Shown piece by piece: positions 32,761 to 40,865 of a DNA stretch of 42,996 nucleotides. Each line of letters starts with the position of its first letter. Positions within the stretch are counted from its first letter, which is position 1. The notes beneath the pieces were generated by a model. It worked only from the letters and a program-made list of their open reading frames with translations, searched no databases and was not told the origin of the DNA. Made by a program: the position numbers and the translations under genes. The stretch comes from an uncultured Prevotella sp. (lineage in GTDB: Bacteria > Bacteroidota > Bacteroidia > Bacteroidales > Bacteroidaceae): the NCBI GenBank assembly GCA_946998295.1, contig CAMPYS010000016.1:1-42996 (forward strand), given 5' to 3'.

Positions 32761-33912
32761 TTATAATAAATTTTTTATATCCATTTCTAAATTAGTTATT
32801 TGTGCAGGACTTTTAACTATAGTATTACTACGGTCTATCAAATATATAATAGGCATAGTAGTAGCCGCATTTGTATAAACTTTGCTTGCATTAATATTAT
32901 CATATACATTAGTCCAAGGAAGCGAATTTACACACTCTTTCCAAAAATGTTCATTGTTATCAAGTGAAACCATAAAAATTTCTAATCCTTTAGAATGGTA
33001 TTTATTATATAGTTTTCGCATTTGCATTATGAATTTAGGCGAATCTTTTAGCGCAAAAGAGTGGAAACTAAGTAATATAACTTTACCTTTAAATTCAGTT
33101 AAGCTACGTTTTCTTCCAGTATTATCAAGTAATGGTAAATCAATTATTCCAGTTTCATTAGTAGATATTTCTACTTGTCTTTTTTTAGCCTTGACTATGC
33201 GAGCATTTTGGATACCAGCTAAAGTTATATTATGCAAATTTTTAGTACGTTCAGAATTAGGATAGAAAGAGTCCCATGATGTAGCAACAGCAGCAAAAGC
33301 CTTATTATCATTACTATCAAGAGACGGGTTAAATATCATTCTTGGTTGATTATTAATAATTATATATTGGAATAAAGCAAAATAGCTATATGCAGCCATT
33401 GGACGTTTAAAAATATAATTAATAGTTATATCTTCTTTATACTTATTTATAAGTTTATTCACTATACTATCTGCTTCTACTGGGTTTATTTTGAAAATAT
33501 TTTGACATGTTTTTTGAAGATTAATTTGTTTTATAGCAATCTCTTTTATCTTCTCATTTTCATAAGACCCTTTTATAGAATATTTGATTGCCATTGTAGG
33601 AAAATTAGCAACTATATGTACAGTTTCTATAGAGTCTATGGTAATATTGATAATTTGTCCAGATATACGAAGTCGATAAAATTCAGGATTACTTATTGTA
33701 TCAGCAGAAAAAGAAAACTCCCCTTTGCCATCTAATTTTACGGAATCGATAGTTTTAAAACCAGTAAGACTATTATGTTCAAAATAAAGAATAGAATCTT
33801 TAGCATTTGTTATCTTTCCTTCTACATGGAATTTATTATTACTACAACTTATAAATGAGATAAAAGAAAAAAATAAAATTATGATGTTGAAAGTTAGTAC
33901 TACTCGTCTCAT
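32761..33912 (-). CDS. thioredoxin-like lipoprotein lacking the redox CxxC (DUF4369-like N-terminal domain)
   Basis: A 383-residue lipoprotein from the chosen start. The signal peptide ends SFISFISCSN with Cys23. Residues about 27-115 resemble the DUF4369 beta domain (FHVEGKITNAKDSILYFEHN). About 250-383 form a thioredoxin/TlpA-like fold (LPLLDNTGRKRSLTEFKGKV, GLEIFMVSLD, cis-Pro in TTMPIIYLID). The active-site position reads SFHSFALKDS instead of WCxxC, so no thiol-disulfide chemistry is expected. The start at 33912 is preferred over 33972 because the promoter -7 box (33953-33961) lies between them. It may act as a binding or scaffolding protein at the periplasmic membrane face. Confidence 0.8.
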   Translation of the reverse strand: MRRVVLTFNIIILFFSFISFISCSNNKFHVEGKITNAKDSILYFEHNSLTGFKTIDSVKLDGKGEFSFSADTISNPEFYRLRISGQIINITIDSIETVHIVANFPTMAIKYSIKGSYENEKIKEIAIKQINLQKTCQNIFKINPVEADSIVNKLINKYKEDITINYIFKRPMAAYSYFALFQYIIINNQPRMIFNPSLDSNDNKAFAAVATSWDSFYPNSERTKNLHNITLAGIQNARIVKAKKRQVEISTNETGIIDLPLLDNTGRKRSLTEFKGKVILLSFHSFALKDSPKFIMQMRKLYNKYHSKGLEIFMVSLDNNEHFWKECVNSLPWTNVYDNINASKVYTNAATTMPIIYLIDRSNTIVKSPAQITNLEMDIKNLL

Positions 33913-33952
33913 ATGGGCTAAATATATATGTTTATTCTGCTTGGTTTTATGT

Positions 33953-33961
33953 GCAAAGATA
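33953..33961 (-). promoter_or_regulatory. promoter -7 element of the thioredoxin-like lipoprotein gene
   Basis: On the minus strand TATCTTTGC is an exact TAnnTTTGC match, 41 bases before the chosen start at 33912. It excludes the upstream in-frame ATG at 33972 as the start for this transcript. Confidence 0.6.
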
Positions 33962-34047
33962 GTATATATCAACTAAAATCTTAAACAAAAAATAAAAAAA
34001 AAAGCGAAATAAGGAGTTTGTTATTCTTTATTTATATATATTATAGC

Positions 34048-34055
34048 TAATTTTG
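34048..34055 (+). promoter_or_regulatory. pnp promoter -7 element
   Basis: TAATTTTG matches the TAnnTTTG consensus. A TTTG at 34017-34020 is 27 bases upstream, longer than usual. It would give a leader of about 130 bases before the pnp start at 34191. Confidence 0.45.
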
Positions 34056-34090
34056 TACGATTTTATATTTTATGTGGAAATCGTAAGGCT

Positions 34091-34161
34091 AATTATTAAG
34101 GACATAAATATAAACATCCCTACATAGTCCTAATAATTTTTTACATTCCCTATGATGTTTA
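34091..34161 (+). promoter_or_regulatory. structured pnp leader: terminator-like hairpin with possible pseudoknot
   Basis: AATTATTA-a-GGAC (34091-34103) pairs with GTCCTAATAATT (34127-34138), and the 3' arm runs into six Ts (34137-34142), as in an intrinsic terminator. Within the 23-base loop TAAACATC (34111-34118) is complementary over 8 bases to GATGTTTA (34154-34161) downstream, which would form an H-type pseudoknot. No upstream plus-strand gene ends here, so a role in controlling pnp (attenuation, or cleavage and autoregulation as known for E. coli pnp) is likely. Confidence 0.5.
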
Positions 34162-34190
34162 GGTCAAAACAATAAGTATTTTAATTTTAG

Positions 34191-36404
34191 ATGAACGTAA
34201 TTACGAAAACTCTTCAATTGACAGATGGAAGAACCATTACAATTGAAACTGGAAAAGTTGCAAAGCAGGCAGACGGTGCAGCTATTGTACGTATGGGCAA
34301 TACTGTGCTTCTTGCTACTGTTTGTGCCGCTAAAGAGGCAGTTCCAGGAACAGATTTTATGCCTTTACAAGTAGATTATCGCGAGCAATATGCTGCAGCA
34401 GGACGTTTTCCAGGAGGATTTACCAAACGTGAAGGTAAAGCAAATGACGACGAAATTCTAACTTCACGACTTGTTGATCGTGTTCTTAGACCACTATTCC
34501 CTTCAGACTATCATACAGAAGTATTTGTAAATGTTATGCTTCTTTCAGCTGATGGGCTTGATATGCCAGATGCACTTGCAGGATTTGCTGCATCTGTTGC
34601 AATGCAATGCTCTGACATTCCTATCGAATACCCTATATCTGAAGTAAGGGTAGCTCGTATTAATAAAAAATATGTTATCAATCCTACATACGAACAGATG
34701 AAAGAAGCAGATATGGATATTATGGTAGGAGCAACAAAAGATAACATAATGATGGTTGAAGGTGAAATGAACGAAGTTTCAGAGCAAGACTTAATAGAAG
34801 CTTTGAAAGCTGCACATGAAGCTATTAAACCAATGTGTGTAATTCAAGAAGAGCTAGCAAAAGAAAAAGGAACTGATATTAAACGTGAGTATTGTGATGA
34901 GACTAACGACGAGAGTCTTCGTGAGCAAATACGTAAAGATACATATGATGCTTGTTATGCAATAGCTGAGGCTGGCGATAAAGATAAAAAACACCGTAGT
35001 GAGTCTTATGAAGCTATAAAAACTTCATTTATTGAAAAATATGATACAGAGCATAGTGAGTTAACAGATGATGAACTCGAAGAGAAACATGCAGAGATTG
35101 ATCGTTACTTTGATGATGTTCAGAGAGACTCTATGCGTCGTTGTGTATTAGATACAGGAAAAAGAATGGATGGACGTGCAACAGATGAGATACGTCCTAT
35201 TTGGTGCGAAGTATCACCATTACCAATGCCACATGGAAGCGCATATTTCCAACGTGGAGAAACTTTAGCACTTGCAACATGCACACTTGGAACTAAATTA
35301 GATGAAAAAATGGTTGATAATGTTTTAGATAAAAGTTATCAACGCTTCTTATTACACTATAACTTTCCACCATTCTGTACAGGTGAGGCAAAAGCTCAAA
35401 GAGGTGTAGGACGTAGAGAGATAGGACATGGACATTTAGCATGGCGTGGACTAAAGCGTGTTATACCAGAGGACTTCCCTTATACAGTGCGTGTTGTAAG
35501 TCAAGTATTAGAATCTAACGGTTCTTCTTCAATGGCTACAGTTTGTTCAGGTACATTAGCCTTAATGGATGCAGGTGTTCCTATAAAAAAACCAGTATCA
35601 GGTATAGCAATGGGTTTAATTAAAAATCCAGGTGAAGATAAGTATGCTATACTTAGTGATATACTTGGTGATGAAGACCATTTAGGAGATATGGACTTTA
35701 AGACAACAGGAACTATAGATGGTATAACTGCAACTCAAATGGATATCAAATGTGATGGCTTGTCATTTGAAATTTTAGAGAAAGCTTTAATGCAAGCGAA
35801 AGCAGGCCGTGAGCATATCTTAAAAATGATAACAGACACTATACCAGAGCCGCGTAAAGAGATGAAACCACAAGTTCCACGTATAGTATCATTGGACATA
35901 CCAAAAGAATTTATTGGAGCTATTATTGGACCTGGTGGAAAAATTATCCAGCAGATGCAAGAAGATACAGGTGCAACTATTACAATAGAGGAAATTGAAG
36001 GAAAAGGAAAAGTTCAAATATCTGCTCCTAACAAAACTTCTATTGATGCTGCTGTAGGAAAAATTAATGCAATTGTAGCTATTCCAGAAATAGGCGCAGT
36101 GTATGAAGGTACTATACGTTCAATAATGCCATATGGTTGTTTTGTCGAAATATTGCCAGGTAAAGATGGGCTTCTACACATATCAGAACTTGACTGGAAA
36201 CGTCTTGAAACAGTAGAGGAAACAGGATTAAAAGAGGGAGATAAGATACAAGTAAAATTACTTGATATAGATCCTAAGACAGGTAAGTATAAGCTTTCAC
36301 ATCGTGTTCTTATAGAAAAACCTGAAGGCTATGTAGAACCTCAACGTAGACAGAGGGGAGAAAGACGCCATAGAAGAGATAATGAGAATCATAATGTTAA
36401 ATAA
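34191..36404 (+). CDS. pnp: polyribonucleotide nucleotidyltransferase (PNPase)
   Basis: A 737-residue phosphorolytic 3'-5' exoribonuclease of mRNA decay. Two RNase PH domains are seen: the first at about 10-145 (KQADGAAIVRMGNTVLLATV, PGGFTKREGK), the second at about 330-545 (HGSAYFQRGETLALATCTLG, with the catalytic GDEDHLGDMDFK). Between them is the all-helical linker. A KH domain follows at about 565-625 (IGAIIGPGGKIIQQMQEDTG), then S1 at about 630-705 (GAVYEGTIRSIMPYGCFVEI, GLLHISELD), then a basic tail. All expected parts are present. The long structured leader upstream suggests autoregulation. Confidence 0.97.
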   Translation: MNVITKTLQLTDGRTITIETGKVAKQADGAAIVRMGNTVLLATVCAAKEAVPGTDFMPLQVDYREQYAAAGRFPGGFTKREGKANDDEILTSRLVDRVLRPLFPSDYHTEVFVNVMLLSADGLDMPDALAGFAASVAMQCSDIPIEYPISEVRVARINKKYVINPTYEQMKEADMDIMVGATKDNIMMVEGEMNEVSEQDLIEALKAAHEAIKPMCVIQEELAKEKGTDIKREYCDETNDESLREQIRKDTYDACYAIAEAGDKDKKHRSESYEAIKTSFIEKYDTEHSELTDDELEEKHAEIDRYFDDVQRDSMRRCVLDTGKRMDGRATDEIRPIWCEVSPLPMPHGSAYFQRGETLALATCTLGTKLDEKMVDNVLDKSYQRFLLHYNFPPFCTGEAKAQRGVGRREIGHGHLAWRGLKRVIPEDFPYTVRVVSQVLESNGSSSMATVCSGTLALMDAGVPIKKPVSGIAMGLIKNPGEDKYAILSDILGDEDHLGDMDFKTTGTIDGITATQMDIKCDGLSFEILEKALMQAKAGREHILKMITDTIPEPRKEMKPQVPRIVSLDIPKEFIGAIIGPGGKIIQQMQEDTGATITIEEIEGKGKVQISAPNKTSIDAAVGKINAIVAIPEIGAVYEGTIRSIMPYGCFVEILPGKDGLLHISELDWKRLETVEETGLKEGDKIQVKLLDIDPKTGKYKLSHRVLIEKPEGYVEPQRRQRGERRHRRDNENHNVK

Positions 36405-36425
36405 CATTTATTCAAAATAATGATG

Positions 36426-36465
36426 AGTGGAACATCTTATTTATTAAGGTGTTCCACTTTTTTTT
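36426..36465 (+). terminator. intrinsic terminator of pnp
   Basis: AGTGGAACATCTT (36426-36438) pairs with AAGGTGTTCCACT (36446-36458), 13 pairs including one G-U, with a 7-base loop and seven Ts directly after on the plus strand. It lies 21 bases after the pnp stop. Confidence 0.9.
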
Positions 36466-36496
36466 ATCATATTAGATGATTACAATTATTTTATTA

Positions 36497-36505
36497 TAAC
36501 TTTGC
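36497..36505 (+). promoter_or_regulatory. dapB operon promoter -7 element
   Basis: TAACTTTGC is an exact match. The predicted transcription start is near 36511, which leaves only about 5 bases before the ATG at 36516 and about 20 before the ATG at 36531. This favours the second as the dapB start. Confidence 0.6.
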
Positions 36506-36530
36506 AATATACAAAATGAATAATATAAAA

Positions 36531-37286
36531 ATGAAGATCGCATTAATAGGATATGGAAAAATGGGCAAGATGGTAGAAAAGGTTGCAATAAGCCGTGGAC
36601 ACCAAATTGTCTGTAAGATAGATATTGACAATCAAGATAAATTTAATTCTCCAGAATTTATATCAGCTGATGTTGCTATTGAATTTACTAATCCAACAGC
36701 AGCATATGATAATTATTTAAAAGCTTTTGCCCATAACGTAAAAGTAGTAAGTGGCTCTACAGGGTGGATGACTAAGCATAAAGCAGATATTGAAAAACTT
36801 TGTACAACAGGTGGACAAACACTCTTTTGGGCAAGTAATTTTTCAATTGGTGTAGCTATTTTTTCTGCTATAAATAAATATTTAGCAACAATAATGAACT
36901 CGTTTCCGCAATATAATGTAATGATAAGCGAAACTCATCATATACATAAAATAGACTCACCTTCAGGAACAGCAATAACATTAGCAGAAGATATAATTAA
37001 TAATATCGACCGTAAAAAAGGATGGACAAAAGGTTTGCAAGTAAAAGCTGATGGAACTAAAATTGGAACAAATGATGTATCAGATAATGAAATAGCAATA
37101 GAATCAATACGTAAGGGTGAAGTTTCTGGAATACATAGCATTTCATATAATTCTGAAGCTGATGATATTACAATAATTCATACTGCTCACAGCAGAATAG
37201 GTTTTGCTTTAGGTGCAGTTTTGGCAGCAGAATTTACAAGGGAACATAAAGGTCTATTAACAACAAACGATTTATTTAAATTTTAG
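36531..37286 (+). CDS. dapB: 4-hydroxy-tetrahydrodipicolinate reductase
   Basis: A 251-residue enzyme of lysine and diaminopimelate synthesis that reduces the DapA product with NAD(P)H in the cytoplasm. The nucleotide-binding start is MKIALIGYGKMGKMVE. VAIEFTNPTAA and VSGSTGWM follow. ISETHHIHKIDSPSGTAITL carries the catalytic His-His and the Lys of the substrate site. GEVSGIHSISYNSEADDITI and HTAHSRIGFALGAVLAA close the domain. Start chosen from the promoter position and the standard N terminus; an in-frame ATG five codons upstream is the alternative. It leads a four-gene set with lepB. Confidence 0.95.
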   Translation: MKIALIGYGKMGKMVEKVAISRGHQIVCKIDIDNQDKFNSPEFISADVAIEFTNPTAAYDNYLKAFAHNVKVVSGSTGWMTKHKADIEKLCTTGGQTLFWASNFSIGVAIFSAINKYLATIMNSFPQYNVMISETHHIHKIDSPSGTAITLAEDIINNIDRKKGWTKGLQVKADGTKIGTNDVSDNEIAIESIRKGEVSGIHSISYNSEADDITIIHTAHSRIGFALGAVLAAEFTREHKGLLTTNDLFKF

Positions 37287-37332
37287 AGATTAAGAGATTG
37301 CCATATTTTAATAAAGATAAAAAACTAAAACA

Positions 37333-38871
37333 ATGATAGATAGAGAAAAAGCAAAATTGAGTCCTAAAAAGCAATGGGGTAAGTTTACTATTGTTTTAAT
37401 ATTATATATACTATTCTTAGTATGGGTAAAAAGTTGGATAGGAATAATAGTTATACCTTTTATCTATGATGCCTATATCACAAAGAAAATACGTTGGCAG
37501 TGGTGGAAAGAAGCAGAAGGACCTGTAAGATTTATAATGAGTTGGGTTGATGCTATCATTTTTGCTCTAGTTGCAGTTTATTTTATAAATCTTTTTTTCT
37601 TTCAAAATTATGTAATTCCATCATCATCTTTGGAGAAATCTTTACTAACAGGCGATTATCTTTTTGTTTCTAAATTGAGTTATGGACCACGTATTCCACA
37701 AACTCCGTTAACTATGCCATTAACCCAACATACCATGCCTCTCTTTAATATAAAAAGTTATTTAGAGTTTCCTCATTGGGAATATCGTAGAGTTAAGGGG
37801 TTCGGAAAAGTAAAACTTAACGATATAGTAGTATTTAATTATCCTGCTGGAGATACTATAATGAGCGCGCCTGATTATCAAGCTAATGATTATTATAAAA
37901 CAGTATACGAATATGGACTGAATATGATGATGAGCAATAATCCTAATAATGCCAAAATTCCAACTCAGCTTATAGCACAACGGAAATTCTTTGAAAAAGC
38001 TTATATAATAGGGAGAAATTTTATTAATAGTCGTCCTAATATATTTGGTTCAATTGATTCACGTCCTACAGACCGTAGAGAAAATTATGTTAAACGTTGC
38101 GTAGGGCTTCCTGGACAAACACTTCAAATTAAAAATAAAATAGTTTATCTTGATGGTAAGCCAAATAAAGAGCCAGAAAATGTACAGTATGACTATCTAT
38201 TAAAGTTAAATGGGATAAGTGTTACAGATTTGCTAAGCGAGCAATTTGATAAATTTCGCAAGGATTTTGGTATAAGTATAGAGGATATTCAAACCCTGGG
38301 ACGTCTTCATGGATATGATGTTGAAGCAGGACTAATATTAAATAAAGCAGCTTTGGCTTATGATGGCTATATGCCATTGACTAAAAGAGCATTAGCCGAG
38401 CTAAAAAATAGAAAACTTGTTAAAAATATAAGACCTTTAACAGATAAGGATGTTTATGCAGGTGGATATTATCCTCTAAATTCCTATTTGGGATGGAGAA
38501 AATGGACACGAGATAACTATGGTCCAATATGGATACCAGCTAAAGGAAAAAGTATTAAGCTAACTTTAGCGAATCTTCCGATTTATGAACGTTGTATAAA
38601 AAACTATGAAGGTAATAAATTAGTTGTTAAAGGAAAAGATATATATATTAACGGAAGAAAGACAAATAAATATACTTTTAAGTTAGATTACTATTGGATG
38701 CAAGGTGATAATCGCCATAATTCAGCTGATAGTAGATATTGGGGATTTGTTCCAGAAGATCATATAGTAGGTAAACCTTTATTTATTTGGTGGTCAAGCG
38801 ACCCTGATAGGAAAGGTATAGGATCTATTCGTTGGAGTCGACTCTTTAGTTGGGTAGATAATATAAAATAG
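37333..38871 (+). CDS. lepB: signal peptidase I
   Basis: A 512-residue membrane-bound serine protease that removes signal peptides from exported proteins. There are two N-terminal transmembrane segments (about 17-45 and 70-90). The catalytic Ser99 lies in IPSSSLEKSLLTGDYLFVSK, where most families have SM and this one SL. The general-base Lys254 is in NYVKRCVGLPGQ, and MQGDNRHNSADSRYWGFVPE is the box E region. It is longer than the E. coli enzyme because of an insertion at about 125-250 and 275-430, as usual for Bacteroidetes. It follows dapB by 46 bases without a clear promoter. Confidence 0.95.
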   Translation: MIDREKAKLSPKKQWGKFTIVLILYILFLVWVKSWIGIIVIPFIYDAYITKKIRWQWWKEAEGPVRFIMSWVDAIIFALVAVYFINLFFFQNYVIPSSSLEKSLLTGDYLFVSKLSYGPRIPQTPLTMPLTQHTMPLFNIKSYLEFPHWEYRRVKGFGKVKLNDIVVFNYPAGDTIMSAPDYQANDYYKTVYEYGLNMMMSNNPNNAKIPTQLIAQRKFFEKAYIIGRNFINSRPNIFGSIDSRPTDRRENYVKRCVGLPGQTLQIKNKIVYLDGKPNKEPENVQYDYLLKLNGISVTDLLSEQFDKFRKDFGISIEDIQTLGRLHGYDVEAGLILNKAALAYDGYMPLTKRALAELKNRKLVKNIRPLTDKDVYAGGYYPLNSYLGWRKWTRDNYGPIWIPAKGKSIKLTLANLPIYERCIKNYEGNKLVVKGKDIYINGRKTNKYTFKLDYYWMQGDNRHNSADSRYWGFVPEDHIVGKPLFIWWSSDPDRKGIGSIRWSRLFSWVDNIK

Positions 38872-38881
38872 ATTATTTTTA

Positions 38882-39502
38882 ATGAAAACATCAATATTAT
38901 CTATAGCCTATTTTGCTCCTATTCAATGGTATCATAAATTGACCCATTCAGATATTTGCATAATAGACCAATATGAATATTTTATAAAACAAACTTATCG
39001 AAATCGTTGTAATATATTTACAGCTAATGGTGTACAATCTTTATCTATTCCTATAGAAAAGAATAAAGCAGGTAAAACAATAGTTAAAGATATACGTATA
39101 AGTAGTCATGGAAATTGGAGACATCAACATTGGAATGCTTTAGTATCAGCGTATAGCGAAAGTCCGTTTTTTGAATATTATGAAGACGATATACGCCCAT
39201 TCTTTGAAAAAGACTGGGCGTTCTTGTTTGATTTTAACTTTGAAATAACATATATGCTATGCAACCTTTTAGGCATAGAGCCAAAAATTATATTATCTGA
39301 TAAGTATATAGAATCTTCTAATATTGATATAAATACAATTGATTACCGAAACACGATTACGCCGAAATCTAATTTTATTGATGCTACTTTTGTTCCTCAA
39401 AAATATTATCAAGTGTTTAGGCAAAAGTTTCCTTTTATTTCAAATCTTAGTATACTTGATTTACTATTTAATATGGGAAATGAAGCTATCCTATATTTAT
39501 AA
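38882..39502 (+). CDS. WbqC-family protein
   Basis: A 206-residue protein. It starts SIAYFAPIQWYHKLTHSDI and has the WbqC blocks YRNRCNIFTANGVQSLSIPI, WRHQHWNALVSAYSESPFFE and FEKDWAFLFDFN. WbqC proteins are found in O-antigen loci and in many Bacteroidetes genomes; their reaction is not established. It begins 10 bases after lepB and belongs to the dapB-lepB set, an arrangement I know from other Bacteroidales. Confidence 0.9.
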   Translation: MKTSILSIAYFAPIQWYHKLTHSDICIIDQYEYFIKQTYRNRCNIFTANGVQSLSIPIEKNKAGKTIVKDIRISSHGNWRHQHWNALVSAYSESPFFEYYEDDIRPFFEKDWAFLFDFNFEITYMLCNLLGIEPKIILSDKYIESSNIDINTIDYRNTITPKSNFIDATFVPQKYYQVFRQKFPFISNLSILDLLFNMGNEAILYL

Positions 39503-39539
39503 TAAAAATATTTATAATAAAAATAATTATAATGAAAAA
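39495..39539. repeat. 15-bp tandem repeat across the WbqC stop
   Basis: ATTTATAATAAAAAT occurs twice in direct succession (39495-39509, 39510-39524). A third, degenerate copy (AATTATAATGAAAAAT, 39525-39540) supplies the start codon of the next gene. The first copy contains the WbqC stop codon. It looks like local slippage. Confidence 0.7.
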
Positions 39540-40755
39540 TATTTTATATCTCATTGTTTTATTTCTCTTTATCCATCAAATAGATGTAAATAGTTGTGCT
39601 GAAGCAGAAGTAATTGATAGTACTTTTTTAGAAAAGAAGATAGACAAAAAGACTTTATCTTTTAATGTTCATACACTTGCTTTTTTTAAAGATAATGAGT
39701 TTGATGGTGTAATATCAAAAGGTTATACACTACCAGGATTCATAATAGAACCACAATTGCAGATAAAACTTTCTGATAAGATTAATATTAACTTAGGGCT
39801 ACATTCTTTGATCTATTATGGTGCCAATAAATATCCTAATTACGCTTTTCATGATATACCATATTGGAAAGGTGAACAGTATCAAAAAGGAGCGCATACA
39901 TTGCCATTATTTAGAGCAGAAATAAAAAGTAGAAATATGCAGTTTTTGCTTGGAACAACATATCGTATAGACAATCATAACCTTATATTACCATTATATA
40001 ATCCTGAAACCATTATTTCTACAGATCCAGAGCAAGGCGCACAATTAAAAGTAAATAAGCCTTATTGGAATGTTGATTTATGGATAGATTGGCAAAGCTT
40101 TATCTTTGAACAAGATACACATCAAGAAACATTTACTTTAGGTTTATCACAGCAATTTAAAATTTTCAAGAATAAATTATTTTCGGCTTCAATACCTCTA
40201 CAAGTAATAGTACAACATCGTGGAGGGGAACAGGATATTCCTTCATTAAATTTAGGAGTTCAAACATTATGTAATGCTGCAATAGGAGTAAAAACAAAGT
40301 GGAATATGTCATCAAGTAAATTAAATAATATTATATATGAGCTAAATACTATTTCATCTTACCAGCAAGCAGGGCATCTTTGGAAGAATAAATCAGGTAT
40401 TGGACTTTGGAGTTCTATTACAATGAAGTTTATTAATCATTTAGAGCCACAGCTTGGTTTTTTTTATTCTAAGAGTTTTATTTCATTATATGGGTCTCCA
40501 TTTTTTAGTATCTTATCTCAAAAATATGCTGATTCTTATTTTACTTCATTAAAAACAATATATTGGGGCATCAAGTATTCATTACCTATTAAAGGAAACT
40601 GTGAATTTGGAGTAAAAGCTAATGGATTTTTAACGCTACAAGGTAATTTAAATAAAAATTATGATATAATAGAGAGAAAGAGAGTAGGTAATGCTTTTTC
40701 TTTTCTGTTTTATATAAATGTAAATCCTATATTTAATTTGTGGTCTAAGCAATAA
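39532..40755 (+). CDS. putative outer membrane beta-barrel protein
   Basis: A 407-residue protein with a hydrophobic signal peptide (about 1-22; VNSCAEAE follows, where the Cys could be lipidated or simply precede a signal-peptidase I site). The rest is alternating aromatic/polar strands with Gly and Tyr/Trp at strand ends (FIIEPQLQIKLSDKININLG, FTLGLSQQFKIF, IGLWSSITMKFINHLEPQLG), ending FLFYINVNPIFNLW. This pattern suits a porin-like barrel of 14 or more strands. I do not recognise a named family. It is the last gene of the dapB-lepB-wbqC-like set, 29 bases after its neighbour, and ends at a convergent terminator. Confidence 0.65.
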   Translation: MKNILYLIVLFLFIHQIDVNSCAEAEVIDSTFLEKKIDKKTLSFNVHTLAFFKDNEFDGVISKGYTLPGFIIEPQLQIKLSDKININLGLHSLIYYGANKYPNYAFHDIPYWKGEQYQKGAHTLPLFRAEIKSRNMQFLLGTTYRIDNHNLILPLYNPETIISTDPEQGAQLKVNKPYWNVDLWIDWQSFIFEQDTHQETFTLGLSQQFKIFKNKLFSASIPLQVIVQHRGGEQDIPSLNLGVQTLCNAAIGVKTKWNMSSSKLNNIIYELNTISSYQQAGHLWKNKSGIGLWSSITMKFINHLEPQLGFFYSKSFISLYGSPFFSILSQKYADSYFTSLKTIYWGIKYSLPIKGNCEFGVKANGFLTLQGNLNKNYDIIERKRVGNAFSFLFYINVNPIFNLWSKQ

Positions 40756-40763
40756 AAAATAAT

Positions 40764-40805
40764 AATTAAGGACTGACCCCCTGTTGTAGGTGTCAGCCCT
40801 TAATT
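40764..40805. terminator. bidirectional terminator between converging genes
   Basis: AATTAAGG-A-CTGAC-C-CC (40764-40780) pairs with GGTGTCAGCCCTTAATT (40789-40805) with two mismatched positions and an 8-base loop. T-rich sequence follows on both strands. It lies between the plus-strand barrel gene (stop at 40755) and trkH (stop at 40866). Confidence 0.75.
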
Positions 40806-40865
40806 TTCAATATGAAAAACTTTTATTTGATAGTATAAATCAATATAAAAGATAAAATAGACTTT

